This document shows positions 45,279-57,715 of a stretch of 64,000 nt of DNA, piece after piece. The notes beneath the pieces were generated by a model. That model was not told the DNA's origin, did not search any database, and was given only the letters and a program-made list of their open reading frames with translations. How positions within the stretch are numbered: position 1 is the stretch's first letter; each line of letters starts with the position of its first letter. The position numbers were made by a program, and so were the translations under genes. The stretch covers positions 1,984,001-2,048,000 of the forward strand of contig NZ_JAFBCU010000001.1 of the NCBI RefSeq assembly GCF_016907875.1. The letters run 5' to 3'. The DNA is from Arthrobacter roseus. GTDB taxonomy: Bacteria > Actinomycetota > Actinomycetes > Actinomycetales > Micrococcaceae.

Positions 45279-46592
45279 CTACTGACGGACGTGCCCATCT
45301 CCCTGTACGATCCACTTGGTTGTTGTGAGCTCCCGCAAGCCCATGGGGCCACGCGCATGCATCTTCTGGGTGGAAATTCCCACTTCCGCGCCGAGGCCCA
45401 ACTCACCGCCATCAGTGAAACGCGTGGAAGCATTGACGATCACCGCAGCCGATTCGATATCGGAAATGAACTGCTCCGAATTCGCAAGGTTGTTGGTCAC
45501 AATCGCCTCAGTATGCCCTGAGGTCCACCGACGAATATGTTCAACCGCTTCGGGTAGCGAATCCACCACTGCTACGGCCATATCCAGATCCATGTACTCC
45601 ATGGCCCAGTCCGCGTCAGTCGCAGTTTCGGCGTTGATTCCCGCGGGCAACAGGGCACGGGTTCTGCTGTCCACGTGGAGGCGGACCCCAGCTGCATCGA
45701 GCGCCGCCAGAACAGCAGGAGCAGCAGCGGCATCCTTATGAATCAGCAGCGTTTCAGCTGTGTTGCATACGCTCGGACGGTGAGTCTTCGCGTTGACAAT
45801 GATACTGACGGCCATCTCTTCGGAGGCTGATTCATCCAGGAAGATGTGAACATTGCCCTCCCCCGTTTCAATAACGGGAACGGTAGATTCTGTGACGACG
45901 GTCTGAATCAAGTCGTGGCCTCCGCGGGGAATGAGCACATCCACACGGCCTCGAGCCTTCATCAGGGCATTCGCGCCCGGGCGTCCATACTCGTCAACGC
46001 TCTGGACCGCGTCGGCCGGAAGGCCCGTGCGATCGAGGGTGTCCCGGATGATCCCGAGTAGCGCCTCGTTGGTGTTTGCGGCGGCACTGCCCCCACGCAA
46101 GATGACGGCGTTACCGCTCTTCAGGGCCAAGCCCGCGATGTCCACGGTGACGTTGGGCCGAGCCTCGTAGATGGCTGCCACAACCCCCATCGGTACGTGT
46201 ACCTGACGCAACCTCAACCCGTTAGGCAGTGTCTGTCCCCGAGCAACTGAACCCACGGGATCCGGCAACCCCGCTAGATTCTCCAGTGACGCGGCAAGGC
46301 CAGCAATACGCTCCGGTGTGAGGCTGAGCCTGTCCAGCAGCGCTGCCGAGGTGCCCCGTTCCTTGCCGTTTGAGATGTCTTTTTCATTGGCAGAAAGGAT
46401 GGCTGCCTGCCGGGCCACGAGTGCCTCGCCGATGGCTCGAAGTGCTCGATCCTTCCACGACCTGTTTGCTTTAGAGACAATCCGCGAAGCCGTACGGGCA
46501 CGGTCTGCGATGGTATTGACGGCCGCTATTACATCGACCTCGTTGGTTTCGCCTGCTGTGGCGTCTATCTGCTGTGTACTCACGTTATTCAC
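45279..46592 (-). CDS. proA: Glutamate-5-semialdehyde dehydrogenase ProA
   Basis: The 437-residue second enzyme of proline synthesis reduces glutamyl phosphate to the semialdehyde. Visible are PLGVVAAIYEARPNV-type sequence (VPMGVVAAIYEARPNVTVD), GNAVILRGGSAAANTN, the catalytic Cys in KTHRPSVCNTAETLLI and GGELGLGAEVGISTQKMHAR near the C-terminus. It follows proB by 31 nt. Because putA elsewhere in the window degrades proline through the same intermediate, the cell has both directions. Confidence 0.95.
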   Translation of the reverse strand: MNNVSTQQIDATAGETNEVDVIAAVNTIADRARTASRIVSKANRSWKDRALRAIGEALVARQAAILSANEKDISNGKERGTSAALLDRLSLTPERIAGLAASLENLAGLPDPVGSVARGQTLPNGLRLRQVHVPMGVVAAIYEARPNVTVDIAGLALKSGNAVILRGGSAAANTNEALLGIIRDTLDRTGLPADAVQSVDEYGRPGANALMKARGRVDVLIPRGGHDLIQTVVTESTVPVIETGEGNVHIFLDESASEEMAVSIIVNAKTHRPSVCNTAETLLIHKDAAAAPAVLAALDAAGVRLHVDSRTRALLPAGINAETATDADWAMEYMDLDMAVAVVDSLPEAVEHIRRWTSGHTEAIVTNNLANSEQFISDIESAAVIVNASTRFTDGGELGLGAEVGISTQKMHARGPMGLRELTTTKWIVQGDGHVRQ

Positions 46593-46623
46593 CTTTCAGA
46601 TTGGCACGGAGAGGTTGAAAAGT

Positions 46624-47775
46624 TCAGGACGTCGGGAGACGTTTTCGGAGCAACACCAGGTCATCTACATGGACGACCGATCGCTCATATTCATGGCCCA
46701 ATTCTTTTGCCAGTTCACGGGTGGAACGGCCCAGCATCTGAGGCAGCTCCTTGGAGTCATAGTTCACCAGCCCATGTGCGATGGCGACGCCGTGCTGATT
46801 AGTGATTGCAACGGGGTCACCCGACTCGAAATTCCCTTTGACTTCCACTATGCCGGCAGGTAATAGAGACCTTCGCTTTTCTCCCACTGCCTTGGCTGCG
46901 CCGTCGTCGACAATAAGTGACCCCTGGATACGAGCCACATGTTCAAGCCACAATTTCCGGATAGGTTTACGGCGTCCCTTGGCACTGAACCACGTACCGA
47001 CGTCCTTTCCGGCGAGAGCGTCTTCTGCGTTATCGGTTGACGTCACCAGCGCTGGGATGCCCGAGCTGGCCGCGATGATCGCAGCTTCAACCTTGGTGGC
47101 CATCCCGCCGGTGCCGGTACCTGCAGCACCGGTGCTTCCGATGTTGACCCCTTCGAGGTCTTTCGGTCCACTGACCTCAGGGATACGCTTTGCTCCGTCC
47201 TTCGGAGGCCCGTCGTAGAGAGAGTCGACGTCCGACAGGAGCACCAGTACGTCAGCCTTGACGAGGTGAGCCACCAGCGCCGCGAGTCGATCGTTGTCTC
47301 CGAACCTTATTTCCTGACTTGCGACGGCGTCATTCTCGTTGACGATCGGCACCACACCAAAATTCAGCAACCGCTCCATGGCGCGGTGGGCGTTGGTATG
47401 ATGCGATCGTCGCATCAGGTCATCAAGGGTCAGCAGTACTTGCCCAACGATCACGCCGTGCGCTGCGAACGCATCGTGATAGCGGGCCATGAGGAGTCCT
47501 TGGCCAACGCTGGCTGCTGCTTGCTGAGAAGAAAGATGCCTGGGCCTCGATGTGAGACCCAAGGGTGACACCCCCGCAGAAATCGCGCCGGATGAGACCA
47601 GGATGATCTCGATGCCTTCTTTGCGTCTTGCGGCAATCACGTTGGAGAGCTTCACCAAGGCTTCATCCGATATGCCACCGGCAAGGGACGTCAGCGAAGA
47701 CGAACCCACTTTCACGACTATGCGTTTTACCTGCGGCAGGGACGATCGGGTCTTTATGGCGCGTCTTGCGGTCAT
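46624..47775 (-). CDS. proB: Glutamate 5-kinase ProB
   Basis: A kinase of about 383 residues with RIVVKVGSSSLTSLAGGISD (phosphate-binding), VSSGAISAGVSPLGL, VPIVNENDAVASQEIRFGDN and GTGGMATKVEAAIIAASSGI in the amino-acid kinase domain (to about residue 270), and a C-terminal PUA domain (SLLPAGIVEVKGNFESGDPV). The PUA domain is involved in proline feedback in homologues. ATG at 47775 is preferred (AAAGGA upstream) over the longer frame to 47859. It lies after obgE, as in other actinobacteria. Confidence 0.94.
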   Translation of the reverse strand: MTARRAIKTRSSLPQVKRIVVKVGSSSLTSLAGGISDEALVKLSNVIAARRKEGIEIILVSSGAISAGVSPLGLTSRPRHLSSQQAAASVGQGLLMARYHDAFAAHGVIVGQVLLTLDDLMRRSHHTNAHRAMERLLNFGVVPIVNENDAVASQEIRFGDNDRLAALVAHLVKADVLVLLSDVDSLYDGPPKDGAKRIPEVSGPKDLEGVNIGSTGAAGTGTGGMATKVEAAIIAASSGIPALVTSTDNAEDALAGKDVGTWFSAKGRRKPIRKLWLEHVARIQGSLIVDDGAAKAVGEKRRSLLPAGIVEVKGNFESGDPVAITNQHGVAIAHGLVNYDSKELPQMLGRSTRELAKELGHEYERSVVHVDDLVLLRKRLPTS

Positions 47776-47877
47776 CGATTCCTTTGGGTTGTCGTGCCGG
47801 CATGAGGAGCACAGTTGGTTCGTTCGGTTGGGCCCCCGTCCCTCGGGCTCGGGGCTCATGCCTCTCAGACTGGCCGG

Positions 47878-49880
<2,003 letters not shown>

Positions 49881-49943
49881 GTGCTTTGCCTACCTTTGGT
49901 GACTTCTAAATCTACGGAATATCTGAATGGGAAACGTCCGCAA

Positions 49944-50264
49944 CTATGCGATGGACGTGACCTTGACCTTCGTCAGTGCTGAACGGTAGCCTTGGCGCCG
50001 CTTGTACCCGGTCTTGTTCTTGAACTTCTGAATGACAATCTTCGGTCCACGGAGGTTCTCGACGATCTCGGCGGTAACCGTGACCTTCGCGAGATCTTCA
50101 ACTGCGGACGTAACCTTGTCGCCATCAACCAGGAGCAGAGCAGGCATCTCAAAGGTGCTGCCGGCATTACCGGAGACGCGGTCAAGGGTAACTAGGTCTC
50201 CGACAGAAACCTTTTCCTGGCGGCCGCCAGCGCGGACAATCGCGTACACCACTTGGGAACTCAC
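49944..50264 (-). CDS. rplU: 50S ribosomal protein L21
   Basis: L21 of about 102-106 residues: [40 protein letters not shown] and [20 protein letters not shown]. The family begins at VYAIV, so the GTG at 50252 is a likely start; the GTG at 50264 adds four residues. First gene of rplU-rpmA. Confidence 0.96.
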   Translation of the reverse strand: MSSQVVYAIVRAGGRQEKVSVGDLVTLDRVSGNAGSTFEMPALLLVDGDKVTSAVEDLAKVTVTAEIVENLRGPKIVIQKFKNKTGYKRRQGYRSALTKVKVTSIA

Positions 50265-50445
50265 TTCTCTAGACGTTTAGTACTTTTCTGCGCACTATCC
50301 CCGGCCTTTTTGGTAACCGGATCTGCGCTGTGCATTCACGCCCCGGCAAATGCGGCTGGAAGACGTTCGCACCGAAGATCAAGATTACGCGAACCCGCCT
50401 CACTTGAGCAAATCATCAGGTGGACAGCGAGTCGAGAAATTGGAT

Positions 50446-51324
50446 TTATGGAAACAAATGATGGAAATGATGGATGGGGCCGTTGCCAAGACCAACCTTC
50501 AGTTCCTCCGCATGCTGCAATGAACCGTAGAGCCAGGGTTTGACGATGGCGAGCGAGGCCGCCCAATCCTGATGCCGTACCTGCTCCGTGGCCATGGCCG
50601 CTGACAGTGAGCAGCCGGTACCGTGCGTGTGGCGTGTCAGAACACGTTGCCCCGGTACCTCCTGAACAATAATATCGGCTGCACTATTGACTATCGCGTC
50701 GGGGCATTGGGCGCCGTCGAGGTGTCCGCCCTTGACCAAGACCGTGGTTTTTGTCTGCTCCGAGAGAAGGCGGCCCTGCTCCAGCGCATCCGGCCAGGTA
50801 AGTGCGCGCGCAGTACCTGCCAACACCGCGAGTTCCGCAAGATTGGGCGTGACAAGTCCGGCACTCGACACAAATGCGCGAAGAGCCTCCTCCGCGGCGG
50901 GTTGCAGAAGCCTGTCACCGCTGGTTGCGATCATGACGGGATCAAGAACGACGACAGCGGGGCGGATACGGTCCAGCCATTTTTGCACCGCAGAGATAAT
51001 CCCGACGTCAGCAAGCATGCCGATCTTGACAGCATCGATGACAACGTCATCGCTGACGGCATTCAGCTGTTCCTCAAGAAACTCGATGGGCGGCGTATGA
51101 ACGGAACGCACTCCACACGTGTTCTGCGCGACGAGGGTGGTCACCACCGCCATGCCATAGCCACCTCTGGCCGCAATACTCTTGAGATCTGCCTGGATAC
51201 CGGCGCCGCCGGTTGGGTCCGTCCCAGCAACACTCAGTACACGAGGCACTGCAATGGGAGTGCTTGCACTATGCGAACCCTGGTCGACCGTGACTTGGCT
51301 CTGCGTGGTATCCAAGGACGGCAA
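50446..51324 (-). CDS. thiD: Hydroxymethylpyrimidine/phosphomethylpyrimidine kinase ThiD
   Basis: A 292-residue ribokinase-fold enzyme that phosphorylates HMP and HMP-P in thiamine synthesis. Motifs are VLSVAGTDPTGGAGIQADLK, GYGMAVVTTLVAQNTCGV, VVLDPVMIATSGDRLL and the anion hole/catalytic loop LTRHTHGTGCSLSAAMATEQ. The N-terminal 25 residues may be longer than needed. No TPP riboswitch is visible in front. It lies between rne and rplU on the same strand. Confidence 0.92.
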   Translation of the reverse strand: MPSLDTTQSQVTVDQGSHSASTPIAVPRVLSVAGTDPTGGAGIQADLKSIAARGGYGMAVVTTLVAQNTCGVRSVHTPPIEFLEEQLNAVSDDVVIDAVKIGMLADVGIISAVQKWLDRIRPAVVVLDPVMIATSGDRLLQPAAEEALRAFVSSAGLVTPNLAELAVLAGTARALTWPDALEQGRLLSEQTKTTVLVKGGHLDGAQCPDAIVNSAADIIVQEVPGQRVLTRHTHGTGCSLSAAMATEQVRHQDWAASLAIVKPWLYGSLQHAEELKVGLGNGPIHHFHHLFP

Positions 51325-51441
51325 CCTCCGCTGGTGACTATATGACGCCCTTCACCCTATAGCACTCAGGCCCTGTGATGCGGGGCTGATAGCCGCACCA
51401 CAGGACCAATGAGCCTCAACTACAGTACCAATGAGCCTCAA

Positions 51442-54273
51442 CTACAATTCGGACGCAGGCACACCAACGCCAAGGATCAACGGCTCCGCAGCGGAAACAA
51501 CGGGCCGGTCCTTCTCAGCGGTCTTCTCCGGCACTCGTTCGGTGCTCGTGAAGCGACTGCCCGAACCTTGAGGAACTGAAGACTCCTCGCTGACGGTGGT
51601 GATAGCGACGGAGTCACCTGCGCCCTGTGCACTGCTTGCGACGCGCCGCGGTCTCCGGCGTCCGGTTCGTTGCGGTGCAGCCTCTTTGACCACCCCTGAT
51701 CCTTTGGCAGGATGCCGGTCGAAGGCCTCCGTGAGGCTGTCCAGCGTGAGTCGTTCGCCGTCGCTGGCCTCTTGATCTTTGGCTGAATCAGCGGATTGCG
51801 GAAGCACCACCGACTCGCCGTTCAGCGTCACGACGTGGGTTTCATCCCCGGCTTCGTCAGACGTTTCGTGACCGTGATGCGTCGCTGCAGCGATACTGGT
51901 CAACGCAGCACGGGTCGCTTCAGCGCGGGCATCCCGCTCAGGATCCTGAGTGCGAGGCTCCGCAGGCAGGGCTTCCTGGGGTTCAGCCTGCTGCTTTGGC
52001 TGCTTGCCACGTCGCTTGCGTTCGTTCCTGGACTGCTTTTCTTCCTGGTGCTGTTGGTGATTGTCAGTACTGACTGCTGGGCCACGCTTGTGCTCCACGG
52101 GCTCGTCATGAGTGACAACGCCCCTACCCGCACAATGCTCACAATTCTCTCCGAAGACCTCTAGAAGTCCTGTGCCCATGCGTTTACGGGTCATCTGGAC
52201 CAGGCCCAGAGTGGTCACCTCTGCGACCTGATGTTTGGTGCGGTCGCGGCCCAGGCATTCGACCATTCGACGGAGCACGAGGTCACGGTTAGCTTCCAGG
52301 ACCATGTCAATGAAGTCGATAACGATGATTCCGCCAATATCCCGCAGACGCAGCTGGCGGACAACTTCCTCCGCTGCTTCCAGGTTGTTCTTGGTGACCG
52401 TCTCCTCAAGGTTTCCGCCGCTGCCGGTGAATTTCCCGGTATTGACGTCAACGACAGTCATGGCTTCCGTGCGGTCAATCACCAGTGATCCACCAGAGGG
52501 CAGGAATACCTTCCGCTCCAGAGCCTTGGCAATTTGATCGTCAATGCGGTGAGCGGTAAAGATGTCCTCGTTGCTCGTCCACTTTTCCAGCCGACCAACT
52601 AGGTCCGGGGCAACATACGTTACGTAGGCTTCAATGGTGTCCCACGCTTGTTCGCCAGAGACCACCAGCCGGGAGAAGTCCTCGTTGAACACGTCGCGGA
52701 CAACTTTGATGGTCAGATCCGGCTCGCCATAGAGCAGCTCTGGAGCAAGCGTCTTGGTCGAAGTAGACTTCTGCTCAATATTCTCCCACTGGGCGCGAAG
52801 ACGGTTGATGTCATTCATCAACTCGTCCTCGCTGGCACCCTCCGCGGCCGTACGGACTATGACGCCCGCATTGGCGGGAAGATGGTCCTTGAGGATCCGC
52901 TTCAACCGGTTTCGCTCGACGTCGGGCAATTTGCGGGAAATGCCCGTCATGGAACCACCTGGCACATAGACCAGATAACGCCCCGGCAACGAGACTTGGC
53001 TGGTCAGACGCGCGCCCTTATGGCCCACAGGGTCCTTTGATACCTGCACCAGAACAGAATCACCGGACTTCAGTGCGAGCTCGATCCGGCGCGGCTGTCC
53101 GTCGAGTCCCGCAGCGTCCCAATTCACCTCGCCGGCATACAGAACGGCGTTGCGCCCGCGTCCGATGTCAACAAATGCTGCTTCCATGCTGGGCAGCACG
53201 TTTTGCACCTTACCGACGTAGACGTTCCCGATCAGTGAGTCCTGTTGTGTGCGGGACACAAAGTGCTCGGCCAGGACACCGTCTTCTAGTACGCCGATCT
53301 GGATCCTGTCGTCCCGTTGCCGGACAACCATGTGGCGGTCCACGGATTCGCGTCGAGCAAGGAACTCAGCCTCAGTGATGACCTGACGGCGTCGTCCAGA
53401 ATCCCTGGAATCGCGGCGCCGTTGCTTTTTAGCCTCAAGTCGGGTTGATCCCTTGACACTCGTGACCTTGTTGTTGACCGGCGCTTCTGCAGGCTGCCGA
53501 GGAGCGCGGACGCGGGTCACAGTGTTGGGTGGATCGTCGTCTCCGCCACCGGTCAATTCCAAGTCCTGTTCACCTCGACGACGGCGACGACGCCTACGTG
53601 AGGTAATCGATCCGGCGTCCTCGGCTACTGTCTGCTCTTCAGGACCGTCACTTGCGGTGCTTGCAGTGGTTGGTTCTTGATCCTTGGTTTCGGTTTCCGT
53701 ACTTTCCTTACCCCGGCCGCGTCCGCGCCGACTACGACGGCGTCCGCGTCCTGACTCTGCGTCGTCTTCGGCAGAGCTGCCGGAATCATCCGGTGCGACG
53801 ATCTTCGCTGCTGACTTGCGCGCAGCGGCAGCCTGTACCGCCGTGAGGTCCGGGGCTTGGAAAAGCAGAGACATGCCGGATTCAGGCGCTACCGAATCTT
53901 CAGATTCAGCTTGTGCCACAGGAGATTCCGTATTCGGTGCCAGCTGCACCATCGATTCCTGGGTTTCGGAGTCAGGGTTAGTGTCTGCCTCAGTTTCCTT
54001 CGGGACCTTTTTCACTGCAGTCTTTTTTGGAGGAGACTTCTTGGCTGCTGTTTTCTTGACCACGGTAGTGCGACGACGGACCGGTTTTGCTGTGTCCGTC
54101 TCGCCGGGCTCACCTGCCGCTTCGGCTGTGTCGGTGGAGTCCGGCGTGGCGGTTTTCGAAACCGGCTTTTTGCGGGCTCGCGGCGCCTTTTTTAGCGGCG
54201 CAGATGTTTCTTCTTCGCGGTTGTCCGACTGATTCTCGGACTGAGCGGATGATTCCACTGTTTCATTTTCCAT
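51442..54273 (-). CDS. rne: Ribonuclease E/G family endoribonuclease
   Basis: A 943-residue RNase E/G. The first 280 residues are acidic/basic and disordered (PRARKKPVSKTATPDSTDTA). The catalytic part follows with the S1 domain (LIGNVYVGKVQNVLPSMEAA), AAEGASEDELMNDINRLRAQ (5' sensor), the DNase-I-like metal site SLVIDRTEAMTVVDVNTGKF and GGIIVIDFIDMVLEANRD, and the zinc link CEHCAGRG. The C-terminal 180 residues are again disordered. Extensions at both ends are normal for actinobacterial RNase E and carry RNA- and protein-binding sites. It processes rRNA and mRNA. Confidence 0.94.
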   Translation of the reverse strand: MENETVESSAQSENQSDNREEETSAPLKKAPRARKKPVSKTATPDSTDTAEAAGEPGETDTAKPVRRRTTVVKKTAAKKSPPKKTAVKKVPKETEADTNPDSETQESMVQLAPNTESPVAQAESEDSVAPESGMSLLFQAPDLTAVQAAAARKSAAKIVAPDDSGSSAEDDAESGRGRRRSRRGRGRGKESTETETKDQEPTTASTASDGPEEQTVAEDAGSITSRRRRRRRRGEQDLELTGGGDDDPPNTVTRVRAPRQPAEAPVNNKVTSVKGSTRLEAKKQRRRDSRDSGRRRQVITEAEFLARRESVDRHMVVRQRDDRIQIGVLEDGVLAEHFVSRTQQDSLIGNVYVGKVQNVLPSMEAAFVDIGRGRNAVLYAGEVNWDAAGLDGQPRRIELALKSGDSVLVQVSKDPVGHKGARLTSQVSLPGRYLVYVPGGSMTGISRKLPDVERNRLKRILKDHLPANAGVIVRTAAEGASEDELMNDINRLRAQWENIEQKSTSTKTLAPELLYGEPDLTIKVVRDVFNEDFSRLVVSGEQAWDTIEAYVTYVAPDLVGRLEKWTSNEDIFTAHRIDDQIAKALERKVFLPSGGSLVIDRTEAMTVVDVNTGKFTGSGGNLEETVTKNNLEAAEEVVRQLRLRDIGGIIVIDFIDMVLEANRDLVLRRMVECLGRDRTKHQVAEVTTLGLVQMTRKRMGTGLLEVFGENCEHCAGRGVVTHDEPVEHKRGPAVSTDNHQQHQEEKQSRNERKRRGKQPKQQAEPQEALPAEPRTQDPERDARAEATRAALTSIAAATHHGHETSDEAGDETHVVTLNGESVVLPQSADSAKDQEASDGERLTLDSLTEAFDRHPAKGSGVVKEAAPQRTGRRRPRRVASSAQGAGDSVAITTVSEESSVPQGSGSRFTSTERVPEKTAEKDRPVVSAAEPLILGVGVPASEL

Positions 54274-54730
54274 TTTTAACTATGCCTTAACCCGTGCGAC
54301 GCCAGCCACATTCTGGTGTACCCGGGTATTCTCAGCCGGCCGTCCGCAGGATCTATGCCCATGCGCCAGCCGGAAATCGTCAACATATCATCCGAGGTCG
54401 TGCCAACTATGGGGCACGGAATCACTCTGAGACCAACGGCGCTTTTCCTTGCTACCCGAAACCTATTGAGCGGTAGATCGACCGGCGGACTTTGGGCCGC
54501 GCCATTACTATTGACGCGTGCGACCAAAGGCATCGCTGGCAGAACTGGAAGCGTGTCGTTGGACCGTAGACGGTATGTGGTCCCGTCTCCAGCCAATGAC
54601 ATTGTCTCATACGCTCGATCAAGAGGCTGTTGCTATGCCACCGTGGCGAAAAAGCTCAAAGACCACCCCGACGGCGTATCCTTGCAACCAGCATGAAGTC
54701 CGAAATGCCCCAGACGAAAAGAGAGAATAC
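54274..54730. other. Divergent region between rne and the VKOR gene
   Basis: 457 bp with overlapping ORFs in several frames, none with a recognisable motif or good start. It should contain the rne promoter and long leader (autoregulation through the 5' UTR is known for rne in other bacteria) and the VKOR promoter. Confidence 0.4.
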
Positions 54731-55375
54731 GTGGCTGCCCCCGCTAACGGTTCCACCGAAATATCTAGTGATGAAGTGGATACTGCCACTGGTCCGGGCT
54801 TCGCGCGGCAAAGAGGATTCGCTGTCCTGCTCTTGGTCACCGGCATTTTCTCCTGGTTCGCTGCCTCCTTGTTGGTTCTGGAACGTCTTGCACTCTTCAA
54901 GAATCCAAACCACGTAACAGCCTGTGACGTCAACCCGTGGATTTCATGCGGAGCCGTCATGGAGACCCCACAAGCTGCGGTCTTTGGTTTCCCGAACCCA
55001 CTCATAGGTGTGGTGGCATTCGCCGTCGTCATCACCACCGGCGTGGCGATGTTGGCGGGCGCGCAGTTCGCTCGTTGGTATTGGATCGGGATGCAGGCTG
55101 GGGTCACCCTCGGAATGGCATTCATTGTCTGGCTGTGGTTTCAAGCTCTTTTCGTTATTCATGTTCTCTGCCCCTACTGCATGGTTGTCTGGGCCATGAT
55201 GTCCTTCCTCTTCGTGTTGCTGACCGCAAGAAACGTCATACACGGGGTAATTCCAGCCCCCACCAAAGTCACTAGGTTTTTGACGGACTGGGCATGGGCT
55301 CTGGCGACGCTGCTGGTCGTAGCCTGTGCTGCGTCGATATTCTTCAGCTTCATTGGAGTTTTCAGCGCTGCTTGA
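54731..55375 (+). CDS. Vitamin K epoxide reductase (VKOR) family protein
   Basis: A 214-residue integral membrane protein with four to five helices. The redox cysteines are the CPYC pair in VIHVLCPYCMVVWAMM and the loop pair in VTACDVNPWISCGAVM. VKOR homologues in Actinobacteria replace DsbB: they reoxidise DsbA-like proteins and pass electrons to menaquinone, so secreted proteins can form disulfides. GTG at 54731 is chosen; the upstream frame to 54518 is not conserved-looking. It converges with ndk; a shared hairpin lies between. Confidence 0.88.
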   Translation: MAAPANGSTEISSDEVDTATGPGFARQRGFAVLLLVTGIFSWFAASLLVLERLALFKNPNHVTACDVNPWISCGAVMETPQAAVFGFPNPLIGVVAFAVVITTGVAMLAGAQFARWYWIGMQAGVTLGMAFIVWLWFQALFVIHVLCPYCMVVWAMMSFLFVLLTARNVIHGVIPAPTKVTRFLTDWAWALATLLVVACAASIFFSFIGVFSAA

Positions 55376-55400
55376 ACCATGGGAACAATCTCAAACAGCG

Positions 55401-55428
55401 AAGGCCCGGAGCTAATGCTCCAGGCCTT
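55401..55428. terminator. Bidirectional terminator between VKOR gene and ndk
   Basis: AAGGCC-GGAGC pairs with GCTCC-GGCCTT around TAAT (one unpaired base on each side). T-rich sequence follows on the plus strand. It serves the two convergent genes. Confidence 0.75.
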
Positions 55429-55444
55429 CTTGCTGTCTTGATGT

Positions 55445-55861
55445 TTATCCGAACCAGATACCGATTTCGCGTTCCGCCGACTCCACCGAGTCCGAACCGT
55501 GAACGAGGTTCTGCTGGACCTTCAGGCCCCAGTCACGGCCGAGATCACCGCGTACGGTCCCAGGGGCTGCCGCGGTGGGTTCCGTGGACCCAGCCAGTGA
55601 ACGAAAGCCCTCGATGACGCGCTCACCCTCGAACACCGCTGCTACAACGGGCCCTTCGAGCATGAACTCCACCAGGGGCTCGTAGAACGGCTTGCCGACG
55701 TGCTCGGCGTAATGCTTTTCGAGCTGTTCGCGCGTCGCGTTCATCATCTTCAACTCCGCGATCCTGTAACCCTTAGCCTCCACTCGGGACAAAATAGCGC
55801 CGCTGAGCTGACGCCTGACGCCGTCGGGCTTAACCAATACCAGTGTGCGTTCAGTAGTCAC
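55445..55861 (-). CDS. ndk: Nucleoside diphosphate kinase
   Basis: A kinase of about 138 residues that balances NTP pools by way of a phosphohistidine. [20 protein letters not shown] is the N-terminal signature and [20 protein letters not shown] contains the active-site His. GTG at 55861 with AAGGAG 5 nt upstream is the start. It is the last gene of ileS-folC-DUF4233-ndk. Confidence 0.96.
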   Translation of the reverse strand: MTTERTLVLVKPDGVRRQLSGAILSRVEAKGYRIAELKMMNATREQLEKHYAEHVGKPFYEPLVEFMLEGPVVAAVFEGERVIEGFRSLAGSTEPTAAAPGTVRGDLGRDWGLKVQQNLVHGSDSVESAEREIGIWFG

Positions 55862-55902
55862 ATGTACTCCTTGGTCTTTGTCCTGAATCACTGCGTTCCA
55901 GC

Positions 55903-56358
55903 TTATCCCGGTTGTTGTCCCGGGGTTTCCTCCGGCTGCGCAGCGGCCCACTCGCGCTGAGCTTCATCACGTTCCACATTTTCCCGATCAAGGCGACTAC
56001 CAGTATTCAAGGCGTACCACCAGGCAGCCGCGAACAAGATACCCACAAAAAACATCATCGGTTCCACGAACCCAGTTGCAACGATAAGCACCTGTAGGAC
56101 CCAACCGGTCTTCAGTCCTGCCGAGCGCGATATGAAGGCGCAGGTAGCGATCAGAGCCACACTGAGGAGAGCACCGCCGGCCAACAGTAGTCCTACCGGG
56201 TACTCATCTCGGTGCAGGCCAAAGGAGACCAGAGTGCCGAACAGGACCGCAAATGCTTCGAGAACCAAAACGGTCGATGCAAAAAGTGCTTTGACCGAAC
56301 GCCGTTTCTTCGGCATGTCCGGGTGCCATTCGCGCTGGGCCTTCGTCATTCTTGCCAT
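55903..56358 (-). CDS. DUF4233 family membrane protein
   Basis: A 151-residue protein with four hydrophobic helices ([72 protein letters not shown]). The position between folC and ndk and the [15 protein letters not shown] segment identify the actinobacterial DUF4233 family. The function is unknown. It starts 4 nt after the folC stop. Confidence 0.85.
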   Translation of the reverse strand: MARMTKAQREWHPDMPKKRRSVKALFASTVLVLEAFAVLFGTLVSFGLHRDEYPVGLLLAGGALLSVALIATCAFISRSAGLKTGWVLQVLIVATGFVEPMMFFVGILFAAAWWYALNTGSRLDRENVERDEAQREWAAAQPEETPGQQPG

Positions 56359-56362
56359 GGTG

Positions 56363-57715
56363 TCACTTCCCCAGCAGAGTTCGGGCTTCGGCCACTACCG
56401 TGATGGAGCCGGTGATGAGAATACCGCCTGCCAAGTCATTGCCAGCTTCCGCCCGCTCAACCGCCCACTCTAGGGCGTCATCGAGCTTCTCGGCTACGTG
56501 GACGTCCTCGGACGGGAAGCCGGAAGCAACAGCCATTTCGCCAAGCTCACCCGCCGGGATGGCGCGGGGAGAACTCGACTGAGTCAGACAGATTTCCGCT
56601 GCGAGATCGCCAAGTTCCTGTCGCAGCTCGGCCAGAATTGACACGGCATCCTTCTCCTGAAGAACGCCAACCACCAGAATCAGTTTGCTGAAGCTGAATG
56701 CTTCCTTGACCGTCTCGGCAGCAACTTTGGCTCCGGCAGGATTATGAGCGGCATCCACCAGAATCGTCGGCGCAGTCCTGAGTACTTCCATTCGGCCAGG
56801 TGAGGTGACCTTGAGCAGTCCTTCCCGCAGGACCTCGAGGTCAAGTTGGCGTTCACCACCACCGAGAAACGCTTCAAGGGCAGCCACTGCCACAGCCGCG
56901 TTCTGCGCTTGATGGGCGCCATGTAGTGGCAACATCAGGTCGGCGTACCTTCCTGCTATCCCATTAATCGTCACCATCTGACCGCCAACAGCGACGGTTC
57001 TGGATTCGAGGCCGAATTCCACGCCCTGAAACTTAAACGGGACGTCAACCTCTCGGGCTTTCTCCAGCAAGACCTGCGCTGCTTCCGGTGGTTGTCCGGC
57101 CGAAATCAGATAGCCTCCGGCCTTGATGATCCCGGCCTTTTCAGCGGCTATGTTCTCAACGGTGTCACCCAGCAGTTCAGCATGGTCAATGGAAATTGGA
57201 GTAATCACCGAAACAACGCCGTCGGCTACATTCGTTGCGTCCGTGATGCCGCCTAGGCCCACCTCAATAACCGCAACGTCTACCGGTTCGTCGGCAAAAA
57301 CAGCGAATCCCAGAACAGTCAGGCACTCGAAATACGTCAGCCGGGGCTCTCCCGCGGCTTCCAGTTCGGCATCAACGATGTTCAGATATGGACGGATTTC
57401 GTCCCAGATGCGCACAAACGTTTCATCACTGACCGGTTCACCGTCAATGCTGATCCGCTCCGTGACACTCGAGAGATGAGGGCTGGTAAAGCGCCCCGTT
57501 CGTAGATCGTGTCCGCGCAGAACGGTCTCGATCATCCGTGCAGTAGATGTCTTGCCATTGGTGCCCGTGATGTGGATGACCGGCACAGCTCTCTGCGGCT
57601 CACCCAGAATCTCCATGACCCGGAACAGTGGCGCGAGCCGTGGCTCCATCTTGTTCTCCGGCGCCCGGCCCAGAAGCTCCGCATAGACACTCTCCACCGA
57701 AAATTCATCGATCAT
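56363..57715 (-). CDS. folC: Bifunctional folylpolyglutamate synthase/dihydrofolate synthase FolC
   Basis: A 450-residue Mur-ligase-type enzyme: [20 protein letters not shown] (P-loop), [39 protein letters not shown] (catalytic Glu), [20 protein letters not shown] (lysine-carbamate region) and [17 protein letters not shown]. It adds glutamate to folates, which MetF/MetE also use. Its ATG overlaps the ileS stop by 4 bp (ATGA), coupling the two. Confidence 0.95.
   Translation of the reverse strand: MIDEFSVESVYAELLGRAPENKMEPRLAPLFRVMEILGEPQRAVPVIHITGTNGKTSTARMIETVLRGHDLRTGRFTSPHLSSVTERISIDGEPVSDETFVRIWDEIRPYLNIVDAELEAAGEPRLTYFECLTVLGFAVFADEPVDVAVIEVGLGGITDATNVADGVVSVITPISIDHAELLGDTVENIAAEKAGIIKAGGYLISAGQPPEAAQVLLEKAREVDVPFKFQGVEFGLESRTVAVGGQMVTINGIAGRYADLMLPLHGAHQAQNAAVAVAALEAFLGGGERQLDLEVLREGLLKVTSPGRMEVLRTAPTILVDAAHNPAGAKVAAETVKEAFSFSKLILVVGVLQEKDAVSILAELRQELGDLAAEICLTQSSSPRAIPAGELGEMAVASGFPSEDVHVAEKLDDALEWAVERAEAGNDLAGGILITGSITVVAEARTLLGK

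Noticed and set aside
54276-54602. 108-codon ORF upstream of rne
   Set aside because: No motif and it occupies the expected promoter/leader of rne; a competing plus-strand ORF covers the same bases.
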